The notes: generated from the letters alone by a model not told the origin. A stretch of 64,000 nt of DNA from Actinoplanes auranticolor (GCF_018332655.1 NZ_BOQL01000021.1:328579-392578), one strand, 5' to 3'. Positions 39,808-48,213 are shown, counted from the first letter of the stretch. Numbers and translations: made by a program.

Positions 39808-40326
39808 GTGCGGACTCCTGCGGTACGAGGGGCCGTGCGAGCCGACCTCGAACAGGTCTTCCGCAGCGCGTACCCGCGGGTGGTGGCCGTCGCCGCCCGG
39901 GTGCTCGGTTCCCGGGACGAGGCCGAGGACGTGGCGCAGGAGGTGTTCCTGACCTTCGGGCGCTCCGCGGTGCCGGCCGGGGAGGCGGTGGGCTGGTTGT
40001 CCGTCGCCGCGGCGCACACCGCGCTCAACCACTTGCGGTCCAGCCGGCGCCGCGCCGCCCGGGAGGAGGCCGCCGGGGACGACGGGGCCGTCGGACCGGA
40101 TGTCGCCGACACCGTCGTGACCCTGGAAGAGCGCCGCCGGGTGCGCGCGGCGCTGGCCCGGCTCCCTCGCAAGCACGCCGTGGCCCTGGTGCTGCGGCAC
40201 AGCGGTCTGAGCTACGCCGAGGTGGCGGCCGCCCTGGACCTTTCCCCCGGCAGCGTGGGCACCACCGTGCGACGCGCCGAAACCGCCCTACGCAAGGAGT
40301 TGAACCGTCATGCGTCATCCGACTGA
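39808..40326 (+). CDS. ECF-type RNA polymerase sigma factor
   Basis: This 172-aa sigma factor has region 2 (LEQVFRSAYPRVVAVAARVLGSRDEAEDVAQEVFLTFG) and region 4 (RVRAALARLPRKHAVALVLRHSGLSYAEVAAALDLSPGSVGTTVRRAETALRKEL). The GTG at 39808 has GGAAGGG upstream; earlier in-frame starts add non-conserved sequence. Its end overlaps by 17 bases the start of a membrane anti-sigma gene, so the pair is translationally coupled, with an ABC exporter following. Confidence 0.9.
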   Translation: MRTPAVRGAVRADLEQVFRSAYPRVVAVAARVLGSRDEAEDVAQEVFLTFGRSAVPAGEAVGWLSVAAAHTALNHLRSSRRRAAREEAAGDDGAVGPDVADTVVTLEERRRVRAALARLPRKHAVALVLRHSGLSYAEVAAALDLSPGSVGTTVRRAETALRKELNRHASSD

Positions 40327-41389
40327 CGGCACGCTGCGCCGGCTCCTGGACGAGCCGGCCGGTGTCGCCGACGCCGACCGCGAGCACATCGCCGGTTGCC
40401 CGGTGTGCCGGACCGGGCTCGCTGCCGCCGAGCAGGACGCCGCGCTCACCCGCGCGGCCCTGGACGTCGACGTCCCCGTGGACGTCGACGCGGGGTGGTC
40501 CCGCCTGTCGCAGGCGGTCGCGGTCGACCGGCCGCGGCGGCAGCCGGCCGCGGCCTCCCGGTGGCGATCAGCGCTGCGCAAGCCGGTGGTCGCCGCCTTC
40601 GCCGCCGTCGCCCTGCTGGGCGGGGCCAGCGCCGCGGCCGCGGCCGACTGGCTGGAGATCTTCCGCACCGAGCAGATCGCCCCGGTCACGCTCACCCAGG
40701 CCGACCTCGTCGCCCTGCCCGACCTGGACGCGTACGGCAAGGTCGAGATCACCCAGGAGGTGAAGGTCCGGCCGGTCGCCGACGCCGACGCCGCGGAGCA
40801 GGCCTCCGGGCTCGCCGTCCCGCGGGTGCGGGAGCTGCCCCGCGGCGTGACGGGGCAACCGGCGTACCAGGTCGGTGGCCGGGTCAACGCGGTGTTCACC
40901 TTCTCCGTCGAGAAGGCCACGCAGGCCGCCGCGGCAGCGGGCAAGAGCCTGCCGCCACCGCCCACCGGCCTCGACGGCAGCCAGTTCCGGTTGAGTGCCG
41001 GGCCCGGCGTGGCCGGGGTGTGGTCGGAGGCCCGCGGCATACCGGCGTTGATCGTCGCCCGCGTCGTCGCACCCACCGCCTACTCCGCGGGGATCCCGTT
41101 CCGGACGGCCGTGGACTACCTGCTGTCGCTGCCGGGTCTGCCCGAGAGCGTCAAGTCGCAGCTGCGCGGCTACACCGGTGACGCCACGACGTTGCCGCTG
41201 CCCGTGAACTCGCAGTACCTGACCAGTTCGGCCACCGACGTCGGGGGTACGCCGGCCACGGTGCTGGCCTCCCGGGACGGCCTGGTCACGGCCGTGGTCT
41301 GGGTCCAGGACGGGGTCGTCACCGCGGTGGCCGGCTCGCTGAGCGCCGACGAGGTGGTCTCGGTGGCCCGCGGGCTGGAGCAGCGGTGA
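40310..41389 (+). CDS. Zinc-type anti-sigma factor with large extracytoplasmic domain
   Basis: This 359-aa protein has an N-terminal HxxxCxxC motif (EHIAGCPVC), the mark of zinc-binding anti-sigma domains, a single membrane helix at about 88-108 (KPVVAAFAAVALLGGASAAAAA) and an outer domain of about 250 residues with repeated RVVAPTAYSAGIPFRTAVDYLLSLPGLP and VGGTPATVLASRDGLVTAVVWVQDG. It should hold the sigma factor at the membrane until an outside signal. The sensing ligand is unknown. The stop overlaps the ABC ATPase start by four bases. Confidence 0.85.
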   Translation: MRHPTDGTLRRLLDEPAGVADADREHIAGCPVCRTGLAAAEQDAALTRAALDVDVPVDVDAGWSRLSQAVAVDRPRRQPAAASRWRSALRKPVVAAFAAVALLGGASAAAAADWLEIFRTEQIAPVTLTQADLVALPDLDAYGKVEITQEVKVRPVADADAAEQASGLAVPRVRELPRGVTGQPAYQVGGRVNAVFTFSVEKATQAAAAAGKSLPPPPTGLDGSQFRLSAGPGVAGVWSEARGIPALIVARVVAPTAYSAGIPFRTAVDYLLSLPGLPESVKSQLRGYTGDATTLPLPVNSQYLTSSATDVGGTPATVLASRDGLVTAVVWVQDGVVTAVAGSLSADEVVSVARGLEQR

Positions 41390-42375
41390 GCACCGACCCC
41401 ACGGTCCTCGCTGAGGCGGCCGCGCCCGACGCGGAGCGGCTGCTCGCCGACCTGCCGCCGACGCCGGCGGTGTGGTGCTCCGGCCTGCGCAAGCGTTACC
41501 GCAAGCAGACCGCCGTCGACGACGTGTCCTTCACAGTGGGCCGGGGCGAGGTGCTCGGCCTGCTGGGTCCCAACGGTGCCGGCAAGACCAGCGTCATCAA
41601 GATCCTGCTCGGCCTGGTCCGGCCGGACGCGGGGGAGGTGCTGCTGCTCGGCCGCCCGGGTACGGACCCGCAGGCCCGCGCCCGCGTCGGCTACCTGCCC
41701 GAGCTCTTCCGCTACCAGCCCTGGCTCACCGCCGCCGAGGTGCTCGCCCTGCACGTCCGGCTCGCCGGTGCCGCGGTGCCGGCCCGGGAACAGCGCGAGA
41801 GCCTGGCCCTGGTCGGCCTGACCGACCGCGCCGGCGACCGGGTCGGCGGCTTCTCCAAGGGCATGCAGCAACGCCTCGGGCTGGCCGTCGCCCTGGTCGC
41901 CCGCCCCGAGCTGGTCCTGCTCGACGAGCCGACGAGCGCCCTGGACCCGATCGGCCGGGCCGACGTGCGGGACCTGTTGCTGTCGCTCAAGGAGCGCCGG
42001 GTCGCCGTGCTGCTCAACTCGCACCTCATCGGCGAGGTCGAGCGGGTCTGCGACCGGGTCGTCATCCTCGACAAGGGCCGGGTCGCAGCCTCCGGCACCC
42101 TCGCCGAGCTGCTCGGTCAGCGGGAGCTGCGGTTGCGGCTGGACGAGGTGAGCGCGGAGGCGGAGGCCCGGCTGGCCGCCGCCGGACAGCTGACCCACAG
42201 CGGTGACTCGTACACGGTCACGCTGCCCGCCGACCAGAGCGCCACGATGGTGCCCGACCTGGTGGCGGAACTGGTCCGGCTCGGGGTCCGCGTGCACGCC
42301 GTCGAGCCGGCCCGGATCAGCCTGGAGGAACGACTGCTGGACATCCTGCGCGCCGGCACCGGAGGGGACCGATGA
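41386..42375 (+). CDS. ABC transporter ATP-binding protein (ABC-2)
   Basis: This 329-aa ATPase has Walker A GPNGAGKTSVIKILLGL, the signature GFSKGMQQRLGLAVALV, Walker B LVLLDEPTSALDPIGRADV and the switch region LLNSHLIGEVERVC. The C-terminal 90 residues form a separate regulatory domain (LRLRLDEVSAEAEARLAAAG). It overlaps the anti-sigma gene and the permease gene by four bases each. The four-gene operon suggests that an exporter is the sigma factor's output. Confidence 0.93.
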   Translation: MSTDPTVLAEAAAPDAERLLADLPPTPAVWCSGLRKRYRKQTAVDDVSFTVGRGEVLGLLGPNGAGKTSVIKILLGLVRPDAGEVLLLGRPGTDPQARARVGYLPELFRYQPWLTAAEVLALHVRLAGAAVPAREQRESLALVGLTDRAGDRVGGFSKGMQQRLGLAVALVARPELVLLDEPTSALDPIGRADVRDLLLSLKERRVAVLLNSHLIGEVERVCDRVVILDKGRVAASGTLAELLGQRELRLRLDEVSAEAEARLAAAGQLTHSGDSYTVTLPADQSATMVPDLVAELVRLGVRVHAVEPARISLEERLLDILRAGTGGDR

Positions 42376-43214
42376 TCGCCCGTACCGTCCTGACCCTGGC
42401 CGTCCTCACGCTGCAGGAGGCCCTGCGCCGGCGGGTGCTGCGCTCGCTCGTCGTGATGACGGTCGTGCTGCTCTCGCTGAGCGCCTGGGGGTTCTACCGG
42501 CTGGACTCGGAGTTCGGCACGCTCACCAGCGGGGAGGCCCGGCTCGCCGCGTCCACCGTGCTCAACCTGGTGATGTTCGGCCTGAGCCTGATCGCCGCGC
42601 TCGGTACGGCGTTCCTGGCCGGCCCCACCCTGGCCGGGGAGATCGAGTCCGGCATCGCGCTGGCCGTCATGACCCGGCCGGTACGCCGCTCGGCCGTTCT
42701 GCTCGGCAAGTGGCTCGGCCTGGTCGCCTTCGGCAGTGGCTTCGTCATCGTGGCCGGCCTCGGACAGCTCCTCATCGTCCGGATCACGGTGGGTTACTGG
42801 CCCCCGCAACCGGCCACCGGACTGGCGCTGCTCGCCGCGCAGACCACGGTGCTGCTGACCCTGGGCCTGCTGCTGTCCACCGTGATCTCCCCGATGGCGT
42901 CGGGCATCGTGGCGGTCGGCCTCTTCGGCGCCACCTGGATCGCCGGCGTGGTCGGCATGGTGGGGGAGGCGTTCGGCAACGACGGCATGGCCGGTGTCGG
43001 CACCGTCTCCCGGATGCTGCTGCCGACCGACGGCCTGTGGCGCGGGGCGATGCACGCGTTCCAGCACCCGGGCCTGTCGCAGTTCCCCGCGTTCGAGGAC
43101 TCGCCGTTCCTCAGCATGGCCCCGCTCACCGCGACCTACCTGGCCTGGGCCGCGCTGTGGGTGGCGGTCGTCCTCGGCCTGTCCGCCCTGGCCTTCCAGC
43201 GCCGCGACCTGTGA
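42372..43214 (+). CDS. ABC-2 transporter permease
   Basis: This 280-aa membrane protein has six predicted helices, including LVVMTVVLLSLSAWGFYRL, VLNLVMFGLSLIAALGTAFLAGPTLA, WLGLVAFGSGFVIVAGLGQLL, TVLLTLGLLLSTVISPMASGIVAVGLF and ATYLAWAALWVAVVLGLSAL. The GEIESGIALAVMTRPVRRS loop after helix 2 is typical of ABC-2 permeases. It is the last gene of the sigma/anti-sigma/ABC operon and a strong hairpin follows. Confidence 0.9.
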   Translation: MIARTVLTLAVLTLQEALRRRVLRSLVVMTVVLLSLSAWGFYRLDSEFGTLTSGEARLAASTVLNLVMFGLSLIAALGTAFLAGPTLAGEIESGIALAVMTRPVRRSAVLLGKWLGLVAFGSGFVIVAGLGQLLIVRITVGYWPPQPATGLALLAAQTTVLLTLGLLLSTVISPMASGIVAVGLFGATWIAGVVGMVGEAFGNDGMAGVGTVSRMLLPTDGLWRGAMHAFQHPGLSQFPAFEDSPFLSMAPLTATYLAWAALWVAVVLGLSALAFQRRDL

Positions 43215-43221
43215 AACGGCG

Positions 43222-43256
43222 CTCCGGGTGGTCCGCCAGGAGCGGGCCACCCGGAG
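43222..43256. terminator. Bidirectional hairpin terminator
   Basis: A 15-bp stem with a single T-G wobble runs from CTCCGGGTGG (43222-43231) to CCACCCGGAG (43247-43256), with an inner CCGC/GCGG and a five-base loop. It separates the converging ABC permease and sulfonate-binding-protein genes. Confidence 0.9.
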
Positions 43257-43274
43257 GCCGGGCCTGACGGCGGA

Positions 43275-44249
43275 TCAGGGCTGGGCCACGATCCAGTCGT
43301 CCAGATCGAAGTCGGTACGGACGAACTTCTGCTCCACCAGGAACTGCTTGGTCCCCTTGAGCAGCGCCAGCCCCTGGGGGGTGAAGGGCTCCGCCGGCCA
43401 CTGGTCGGCATGGGTGGAGGCCTCCACGATCTTCGGCGGGAAACCGTTGATGCTCACCGTGTACGCCAGGAAGCCCGGCCAGTCCGCCTTGGCCTTGGTG
43501 GTGGCGTCGCGCTGGGCCTGCTGCCACGCGGACACGATGCCCGGCTCGGCCTCGAGGAACTTCTCGGTGACCACCGTGGCGCTGGTGCCCAGGTACTGCC
43601 GGTGGTCCTTGGACGCCAGCGTGATCAGCGGGTAGCCCTTGGCCTTCAGCGCCTCGACGTTGGCGATCGGTACGGCTGCGGCGTCCACGTCCCCGCGTTC
43701 CAGGGCGGCCTCGACGTCCGCGCTGTAGATGTGGATGACCTCGGCCGGCTCGACGCCCGCGTCGCCGAGCGCGCCCAGCAGGTAGCGGTGGATGTACGAG
43801 CCGGTCTGCACCGCCACCTTCCGGCCGGCCAGTCCGGCGAGCGAGGTGGGGCCGCCGGACTTCCTGGCCAGGATGCCGGCGTCCAGGTTGATCTGCGACT
43901 GGGCGATCAGCCGGGTGGGCTGCCTGGCGCCCCGGGCCACCAGGGCCGGGGTGTCGCCGTACGTGGCCAGGTCGAGCTCGCCGGCGGCCAGCGCCTGGTT
44001 GAGGTCCGGGCCGTTCGGGAAGGTGACGACCTCGACCCCGGTGACGCCGAGCGACGACAGCGCCGGGACCAGGCCGTTCTTGCTGTTGAGGTAGCCGACC
44101 GGGCCGGACAGCTTGTTGCCGTTGCCGATCGCGCCGATGCGCAGGGTGAAGGTGTCGCCGGGGCCGGCGGCCTCGGACGGCTCACCACCGCAGCCGGCCA
44201 GCGCGAGCAGCGCGGCGGTGGCGACGGCCAGCAGGGTTCTCGTACGCAT
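43275..44249 (-). CDS. ABC transporter substrate-binding lipoprotein, sulfonate/nitrate type
   Basis: This 324-aa protein has a lipoprotein signal (LLAVATAALLALAGC) and a SsuA/TauA-like bilobal fold: RIGAIGNGNKLSGPVGYLNSKNGL, VEVVTFPNGPDLNQALAAGELDLATYGDTPALVARG, LAGLAGRKVAVQTGSYIHRYLLGAL, DVEAALERGDVDAAAVPIANVEALKAKG. It should present an aliphatic sulfonate or a related sulfur compound to the permease encoded farther upstream. It is the last gene of the sulfur-type operon, four bases after the ferredoxin gene. Confidence 0.88.
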   Translation of the reverse strand: MRTRTLLAVATAALLALAGCGGEPSEAAGPGDTFTLRIGAIGNGNKLSGPVGYLNSKNGLVPALSSLGVTGVEVVTFPNGPDLNQALAAGELDLATYGDTPALVARGARQPTRLIAQSQINLDAGILARKSGGPTSLAGLAGRKVAVQTGSYIHRYLLGALGDAGVEPAEVIHIYSADVEAALERGDVDAAAVPIANVEALKAKGYPLITLASKDHRQYLGTSATVVTEKFLEAEPGIVSAWQQAQRDATTKAKADWPGFLAYTVSINGFPPKIVEASTHADQWPAEPFTPQGLALLKGTKQFLVEQKFVRTDFDLDDWIVAQP

Positions 44250-44252
44250 CGG

Positions 44253-44618
44253 TCATTCTCCTTGAGCGGGTGCGGGGGTGATCCGGGCGCGGCCCAGTTC
44301 GGGGCCGACGGCGGTCCGGGCGCCGGACTTGCGGCCGCGGCCCCAGCCGAGCTCCTTGCGGTAGCTGCCGAGCAGGCCGGTGTCCGTGACGTGGTCCTCG
44401 TCGCGCAGCGGCGAGTCCGGGGGCGCCGGGTGGGTGAGCGGGGCGACGAACAGGGCGTCGGCCGGGCAGTGCGCCTCGCACATGAAGCAGGTCTGGCAGT
44501 CGTTCTGCCGGGCGATGACCGGCACGCCGCCGGCGCCGCGGTCGAAGACGTTGGTCGGGCACACCGCGATGCACACGTCGCAGGTGACGCACCGGGAAGC
44601 CGAGACGACCTCGATCAT
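44253..44618 (-). CDS. Two-[4Fe-4S] ferredoxin, AprB-like partner
   Basis: This 121-aa protein has two cluster motifs, RCVTCDVCIAVCP and DCQTCFMCEAHCP, both complete C-x2-C-x2-C-x3-C-P sequences. A 60-residue tail without cysteines ends RARITPAPAQGE. It overlaps the AprA-like flavoprotein gene by four bases (ATGA). In AprAB the ferredoxin subunit passes electrons to or from the FAD subunit. A similar complex is likely here but for an unidentified substrate. Confidence 0.88.
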   Translation of the reverse strand: MIEVVSASRCVTCDVCIAVCPTNVFDRGAGGVPVIARQNDCQTCFMCEAHCPADALFVAPLTHPAPPDSPLRDEDHVTDTGLLGSYRKELGWGRGRKSGARTAVGPELGRARITPAPAQGE

Positions 44619-46225
44619 GACGCCACCGCCAGTTCCGGCCGCGGGGCGAGCAGCGACTCGGGACGGACCCAGAGCTCGTCGAGGCCGCCGACCGTGAGCC
44701 GGCGATGCTGGGCCGGGTCGAGGCCGGGGAACTCCTGGCGCCGGGCCATGCCGCGGCTCTCGGTCCGGGCCAGCGCGCTGGTGTACATCCACCGGGCGTG
44801 GGCGACCATCGCCGCGGCCTGCCGCAGCCGGGGCGTGCCGGCCGGGTCGGCGCTCGCGCCGGCCCGCAGCCGCTGCCACAGCTCGTCGAGTTCGCTCAGC
44901 GCGGGCCGCAACCGGTCGCCGTGCCGCAGGTAGTTCTTGTCGTACGGGTGCACCTGCCGGCGCAGCACGTCCTGCGCCTCGGCCCAGGGGTCGCCGTCGA
45001 AGGGCCGGCTGCCGGTGGGCCGGACCGCGACCCCGCCGGCCCCGGTGAGGCGCCGCTTGACCGCCGAGCTGCCCAGCGCCGCGGCGAACCGGGCCGCGCC
45101 GCCGCCGGCCCAGGTGCCCGACGACATGGCCCAGGCCGAGTTGTGACTACCGCCGCCGGTGAAGCCACCGCAGATCAGCTCGCGGGTGGCCGCGTCGCCG
45201 GCGGCGTACAGGCCGGGGACGGTGGTGGCGCAGTCGTCGTCGACGATCTGGATGCCGCCGGTGCCGCGTACCGTGCCCTCCAGCAACAGGGTGACCGGGA
45301 ACTTGTCGGTGAACGGGTTGATGCCGAGCCGGTCGAAGGTGAGGAAGAAGTTCGGCTGGCCCGAGCGCATGAGGGCCTGCTGCTCCGGCGTGGCGTGGTC
45401 GATCTGGCACAGCACCGTGCCGGTGCGCAGCAGCTCCTGGGCGATCACCGAGCGCCCGCCCTGACTGCCGGCCCCGGCCAGCGGGGTGCCGTCGCCGTGG
45501 AAGAACGTGGCGAAGCCGTAGTAGGCCGTCTTGGTCACCGAGGTGAAGGCCGGGGCGATGGCGTACGAGTTGGAGAACTCCATGCCGGACATCGCCGCTC
45601 CGGCCTCGGCGGCGTAGAGGGCGCCGTCCCCGGTGGCGACATCGCAGCCCAGCGCCTTGGACAGGAACGCGCAGCCGCCGGTCGCCAGCACCGCCGCGGA
45701 GGCGCGGACCCGGTAGCCGGTGTCGTGCTGGCGGCGGTGCCCGCGTACCCCAGCGACCGTGCCCGCAGGGTCGACCAGCAGCTCGGTGACCGGGCTGTGG
45801 TCCAGGACCCGCACCCCGGCCCGCTTGATCCAGGACCGCATCCGGCGCATGTACTCCGGCCCCTGCAGGCCGCGCTTGTGCGCGACGCCGTCGACGACGG
45901 GGAACGGGTAGCGCGCCTCGGCCTCGAGGCGGTTCATGTTCTCGTAGGTCTGGTCCAGGACGCGGGCCATCCAGCGGCGGTCCTGCAGGTGGCCGCCGAG
46001 CGCCTCGCGGCTGGCCATGGCCTTCTCGCGGGCGGCGGGTCCGGGCTGGACGTACCAGACGCCGGTCCCGCCGGAGGCGGTCGGGCCGGACGTGCCGCAG
46101 TAGCCCTTGTCGAGCAGCAGGACGTCGGCCCCGGCCGCGGCGGCGGTCAGCGCCGCCCAGGTGCCGGCGGGGCCGCCGCCGACGATGACGACGTCGGCGG
46201 TCAGGTCGAGGGCGGTCGTGGTCAT
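44615..46225 (-). CDS. AprA/fumarate-reductase-type flavoprotein
   Basis: This 536-aa FAD protein has the nucleotide motif DVVIVGGGPAGTWAALTAAAAGADVLLLDKG, a GTSGPTASGGTGVWY loop, AVLATGGCAFLSKALGCDVATGDGALYAAEAGA and the C-terminal VPGLYAAGDAATRELICGGFTGGGSHNSAWAMSSG. It belongs with the alpha subunits of adenylylsulfate reductase and fumarate reductase. Encoded between an ABC ATPase and a ferredoxin, it may reduce or oxidise the imported sulfur compound. Its start overlaps the ATPase stop by four bases. Confidence 0.85.
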   Translation of the reverse strand: MTTTALDLTADVVIVGGGPAGTWAALTAAAAGADVLLLDKGYCGTSGPTASGGTGVWYVQPGPAAREKAMASREALGGHLQDRRWMARVLDQTYENMNRLEAEARYPFPVVDGVAHKRGLQGPEYMRRMRSWIKRAGVRVLDHSPVTELLVDPAGTVAGVRGHRRQHDTGYRVRASAAVLATGGCAFLSKALGCDVATGDGALYAAEAGAAMSGMEFSNSYAIAPAFTSVTKTAYYGFATFFHGDGTPLAGAGSQGGRSVIAQELLRTGTVLCQIDHATPEQQALMRSGQPNFFLTFDRLGINPFTDKFPVTLLLEGTVRGTGGIQIVDDDCATTVPGLYAAGDAATRELICGGFTGGGSHNSAWAMSSGTWAGGGAARFAAALGSSAVKRRLTGAGGVAVRPTGSRPFDGDPWAEAQDVLRRQVHPYDKNYLRHGDRLRPALSELDELWQRLRAGASADPAGTPRLRQAAAMVAHARWMYTSALARTESRGMARRQEFPGLDPAQHRRLTVGGLDELWVRPESLLAPRPELAVAS

Positions 46226-46992
46226 GGCTTCTCCCCGGGTACGGATTCGTCGGTCGGCAGGTCGGCGTTGACCCCGAGGGCACGCAGCAGGGCGCGGCGC
46301 AGAGTGAGCAGCCGCGGGTTGTCGAGGGCACGCGGGCGCGGCACGTCGACGACGAACTCCTCGGCGATGCGCCCGTCGCGCAGAACCAGCGCCCGGTCGG
46401 CGAGCAGCAGTGCCTCCTCGACGTCGTGGGTGACGAGCAGGACGGCCGGCCGGTGCTCGGTCCAGAGCTTGGCCACCAGGGCCTGGGCCTTGATCCGGGT
46501 GAGCGCGTCGAGGGCCCCGAACGGTTCGTCGAGCAACAGCAGTTCGGGGGTACGCACCAGGGCCCGCGCCAGGGCGACCCGCTGGGACTCGCCGCCGGAC
46601 AGGGTCCGTGGCCAGGCATCGGCCCGGGCGGCCAGCCCGACCTCGGTGAGGGCGTGCAGCGCACGGGACCGCAGGCCGGGCCCGCGGACGCCGAGGGTCA
46701 CGTTGCGCCACACCCGGCTCCACGGCATGAGCCGGTGCTCCTGGAAGACGATGGCGCGCCGGTCGGGCACCCGGAACTGCCCGGTGGCGCCGCGGTCGAG
46801 CCCGGCCACGGCCCGCAGCAGGGTGCTCTTGCCGGAGCCGCTGGCCCCGAGCAGGGCGACGAACTCGCCGGGGGCTATGTCCAGGTCGGCGCCGGCGAGC
46901 ACGACCCGGCCGTCGAAGGCGCGGCGGGCGCCGCGGACGCGGACGGCGGCGGTCCCGGTCGCCGGGGTGACGGTCGTGGTGGTGGCGGTCAT
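46222..46992 (-). CDS. ssuB: Sulfonate-type ABC transporter ATP-binding protein
   Basis: This 256-aa SsuB/TauB-like ATPase has Walker A GASGSGKSTLLRAVAG, the Q-loop VFQEHRLMPWSRVWRNV, the signature LSGGESQRVALARALV, Walker B LLLLDEPFGALDALTRI and the switch LLVTHDVEEALLLADR. The first 15 residues are Thr-rich and variable. It sits between the permease (two bases away) and the flavoprotein (overlap), which fixes it as the energiser of this importer. Confidence 0.92.
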   Translation of the reverse strand: MTATTTTVTPATGTAAVRVRGARRAFDGRVVLAGADLDIAPGEFVALLGASGSGKSTLLRAVAGLDRGATGQFRVPDRRAIVFQEHRLMPWSRVWRNVTLGVRGPGLRSRALHALTEVGLAARADAWPRTLSGGESQRVALARALVRTPELLLLDEPFGALDALTRIKAQALVAKLWTEHRPAVLLVTHDVEEALLLADRALVLRDGRIAEEFVVDVPRPRALDNPRLLTLRRALLRALGVNADLPTDESVPGEKP

Positions 46993-46994
46993 GC

Positions 46995-47858
46995 TCACTC
47001 TCCCGCGAAGCCGCGGCGCCAGGCCAGCGCGCGGCGCTCGATGAGGCGGACGAACAGGTCGGTGGCCAGGCCCAGCAGGGCGTAGATGACCAGGACCACG
47101 AAGATCACATCGGTCCGCAGGAACTCGCGGGCGTCGTTCATCAGGAACCCGACCCCGGCCGTGGTGGCGGTCTGCTCGGCGACCACGAGGCTGAGCCAGC
47201 CCAGTCCGAGGGCCTGGCGCAGCCCGACCAGGATCTGCGGCAGCGCGCCGGGCAGGATCACCCGCAGGATCAGGCCCGGCCGGCCGACCCCGCAGGAGCG
47301 GGCGGACTCGACCAGGCGCTCGTCGACGCCGCGGATGCCGTGCAGCACGTTGAGGTAGAGGGGGAAGATCGGGCCGATGGCGATCAGCGCGATCTTCGAC
47401 GTCTCGCCGATACCGAACCAGATGATGAAGATCGGTACGAGCGCCAGGTGCGGCAGCATCCGCAGCGACTGCAGGGGCCCGTCGACGAGGTCCTCGGCCA
47501 GGCGCAGCAGCCCCGCGGCGAGGCCGAGCAGCAGGCCGGCGCTGAGCCCGATGGCCAGTCCCTTGGCGACCCGGGTGAGCGAGACGCCGAGGTGGTGGGC
47601 CAGTTCGCCGCTGGCGATCAGCTCGCGGGCGGCGGTGATGACGTCGGTCGGTGACGGGGTCGTGGTGCCGAGCCACCCGGCGCCCGCACCGACCTGCCAG
47701 AGGAGCAGGACGGTGAGCAGACCGGTGGCCTTGCGGGCGGGGGTGAGCCGGCGGGCGGCGCGGCGCCAGCGGGCCGGCGCCGGCGGTGCGTCGTCCGGCT
47801 GGTCGATGCTGACCGGTGCGGCGGCGGTGCCGGTGCGGTCGAGGACGGATGAGGACAT
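46995..47858 (-). CDS. ssuC: Sulfonate-type ABC transporter permease
   Basis: This 287-aa permease has about six helices, beginning ATGLLTVLLLWQVGAGAGWLG. The EAA-type loop is ESARSCGVGRPGLILRVILPGALPQILVGLRQALGLGW. Other conserved marks are LVPIFIIWFGIGETSKIALIAIGPIFPLYLNVLHGI, as in SsuC/TauC. The N-terminal 40 residues are a soluble, Ala/Asp-rich extension. It is the first structural gene, 125 bases after the Cys-rich leader peptide. Confidence 0.92.
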   Translation of the reverse strand: MSSSVLDRTGTAAAPVSIDQPDDAPPAPARWRRAARRLTPARKATGLLTVLLLWQVGAGAGWLGTTTPSPTDVITAARELIASGELAHHLGVSLTRVAKGLAIGLSAGLLLGLAAGLLRLAEDLVDGPLQSLRMLPHLALVPIFIIWFGIGETSKIALIAIGPIFPLYLNVLHGIRGVDERLVESARSCGVGRPGLILRVILPGALPQILVGLRQALGLGWLSLVVAEQTATTAGVGFLMNDAREFLRTDVIFVVLVIYALLGLATDLFVRLIERRALAWRRGFAGE

Positions 47859-47983
47859 GGCGACTCCTTCGCGCCACACGCGGGCGGATGGCGCCCGGGT
47901 GGGTCGTCGACGGGGATCGTGCGGAGTGGACCCGGCGGTTCGCGCCGGGGTGGGGGTGTGCGGGGCCGGTCGACCGGCGGCGG

Positions 47984-48085
47984 TCAGCTCCGGCGGCAGC
48001 GGCCGCGGGAGGACGTCCAGTCGCGGCAGCAACCTCGCGACACTGCGAGTGCGGTGCCGGCGAGGCGGATCCCCTGGCTGGTCAT
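47984..48085 (-). CDS. Cysteine-containing leader peptide (33 aa), probable attenuator uORF
   Basis: A 33-codon gene starts at the ATG at 48085 and contains SRGCCRDW and a further GRC before the stop. Three Cys codons in 33 residues is high for this genome. The promoter upstream predicts transcription starting at or next to the A of the ATG, so it would be leaderless. In mycobacteria, leaderless Cys-rich short ORFs act as cysteine-responsive attenuators of sulfur genes. The first downstream gene here is a sulfonate-type permease. The attenuation mechanism is inferred. Confidence 0.75.
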   Translation of the reverse strand: MTSQGIRLAGTALAVSRGCCRDWTSSRGRCRRS

Positions 48086-48091
48086 GACCCG

Positions 48092-48120
48092 ATCCTTAGC
48101 CCTCAAATCCTATATGTCAA
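48092..48120 (-). promoter_or_regulatory. Promoter of the leader peptide/sulfonate ABC operon
   Basis: On the minus strand -35 TTGACA (48115-48120) and -10 AAGGAT (48092-48097) are 17 bases apart. Transcription would begin about 48085, the leader peptide's start codon. The sequence around the -35 reads CCTA...TAGG, a short imperfect inverted repeat that may bind a sulfur regulator. Confidence 0.7.
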
Positions 48121-48213
48121 CTAGGTTTTTGGAACGTGGGACCGGAAACGGCCGGAGCCGCCTCCGCTGGACGTGCGGGGGGCGGGCTCCGGCCGATGGG
48201 GACACCGGGCCGG

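Noticed and set aside
36790..40326. A very long open frame on the plus strand over the PhoD and F5/8 C genes
   Set aside because: Only its end codes for the ECF sigma factor. The rest is antisense to well-supported minus-strand genes, has no family similarity and shows the Arg/Gly/Pro-rich composition of GC-rich shadow frames.
44705..47044. Long plus-strand frame opposite the sulfur operon
   Set aside because: It mirrors the conserved flavoprotein and ABC ATPase, has no domain and no plausible start site.
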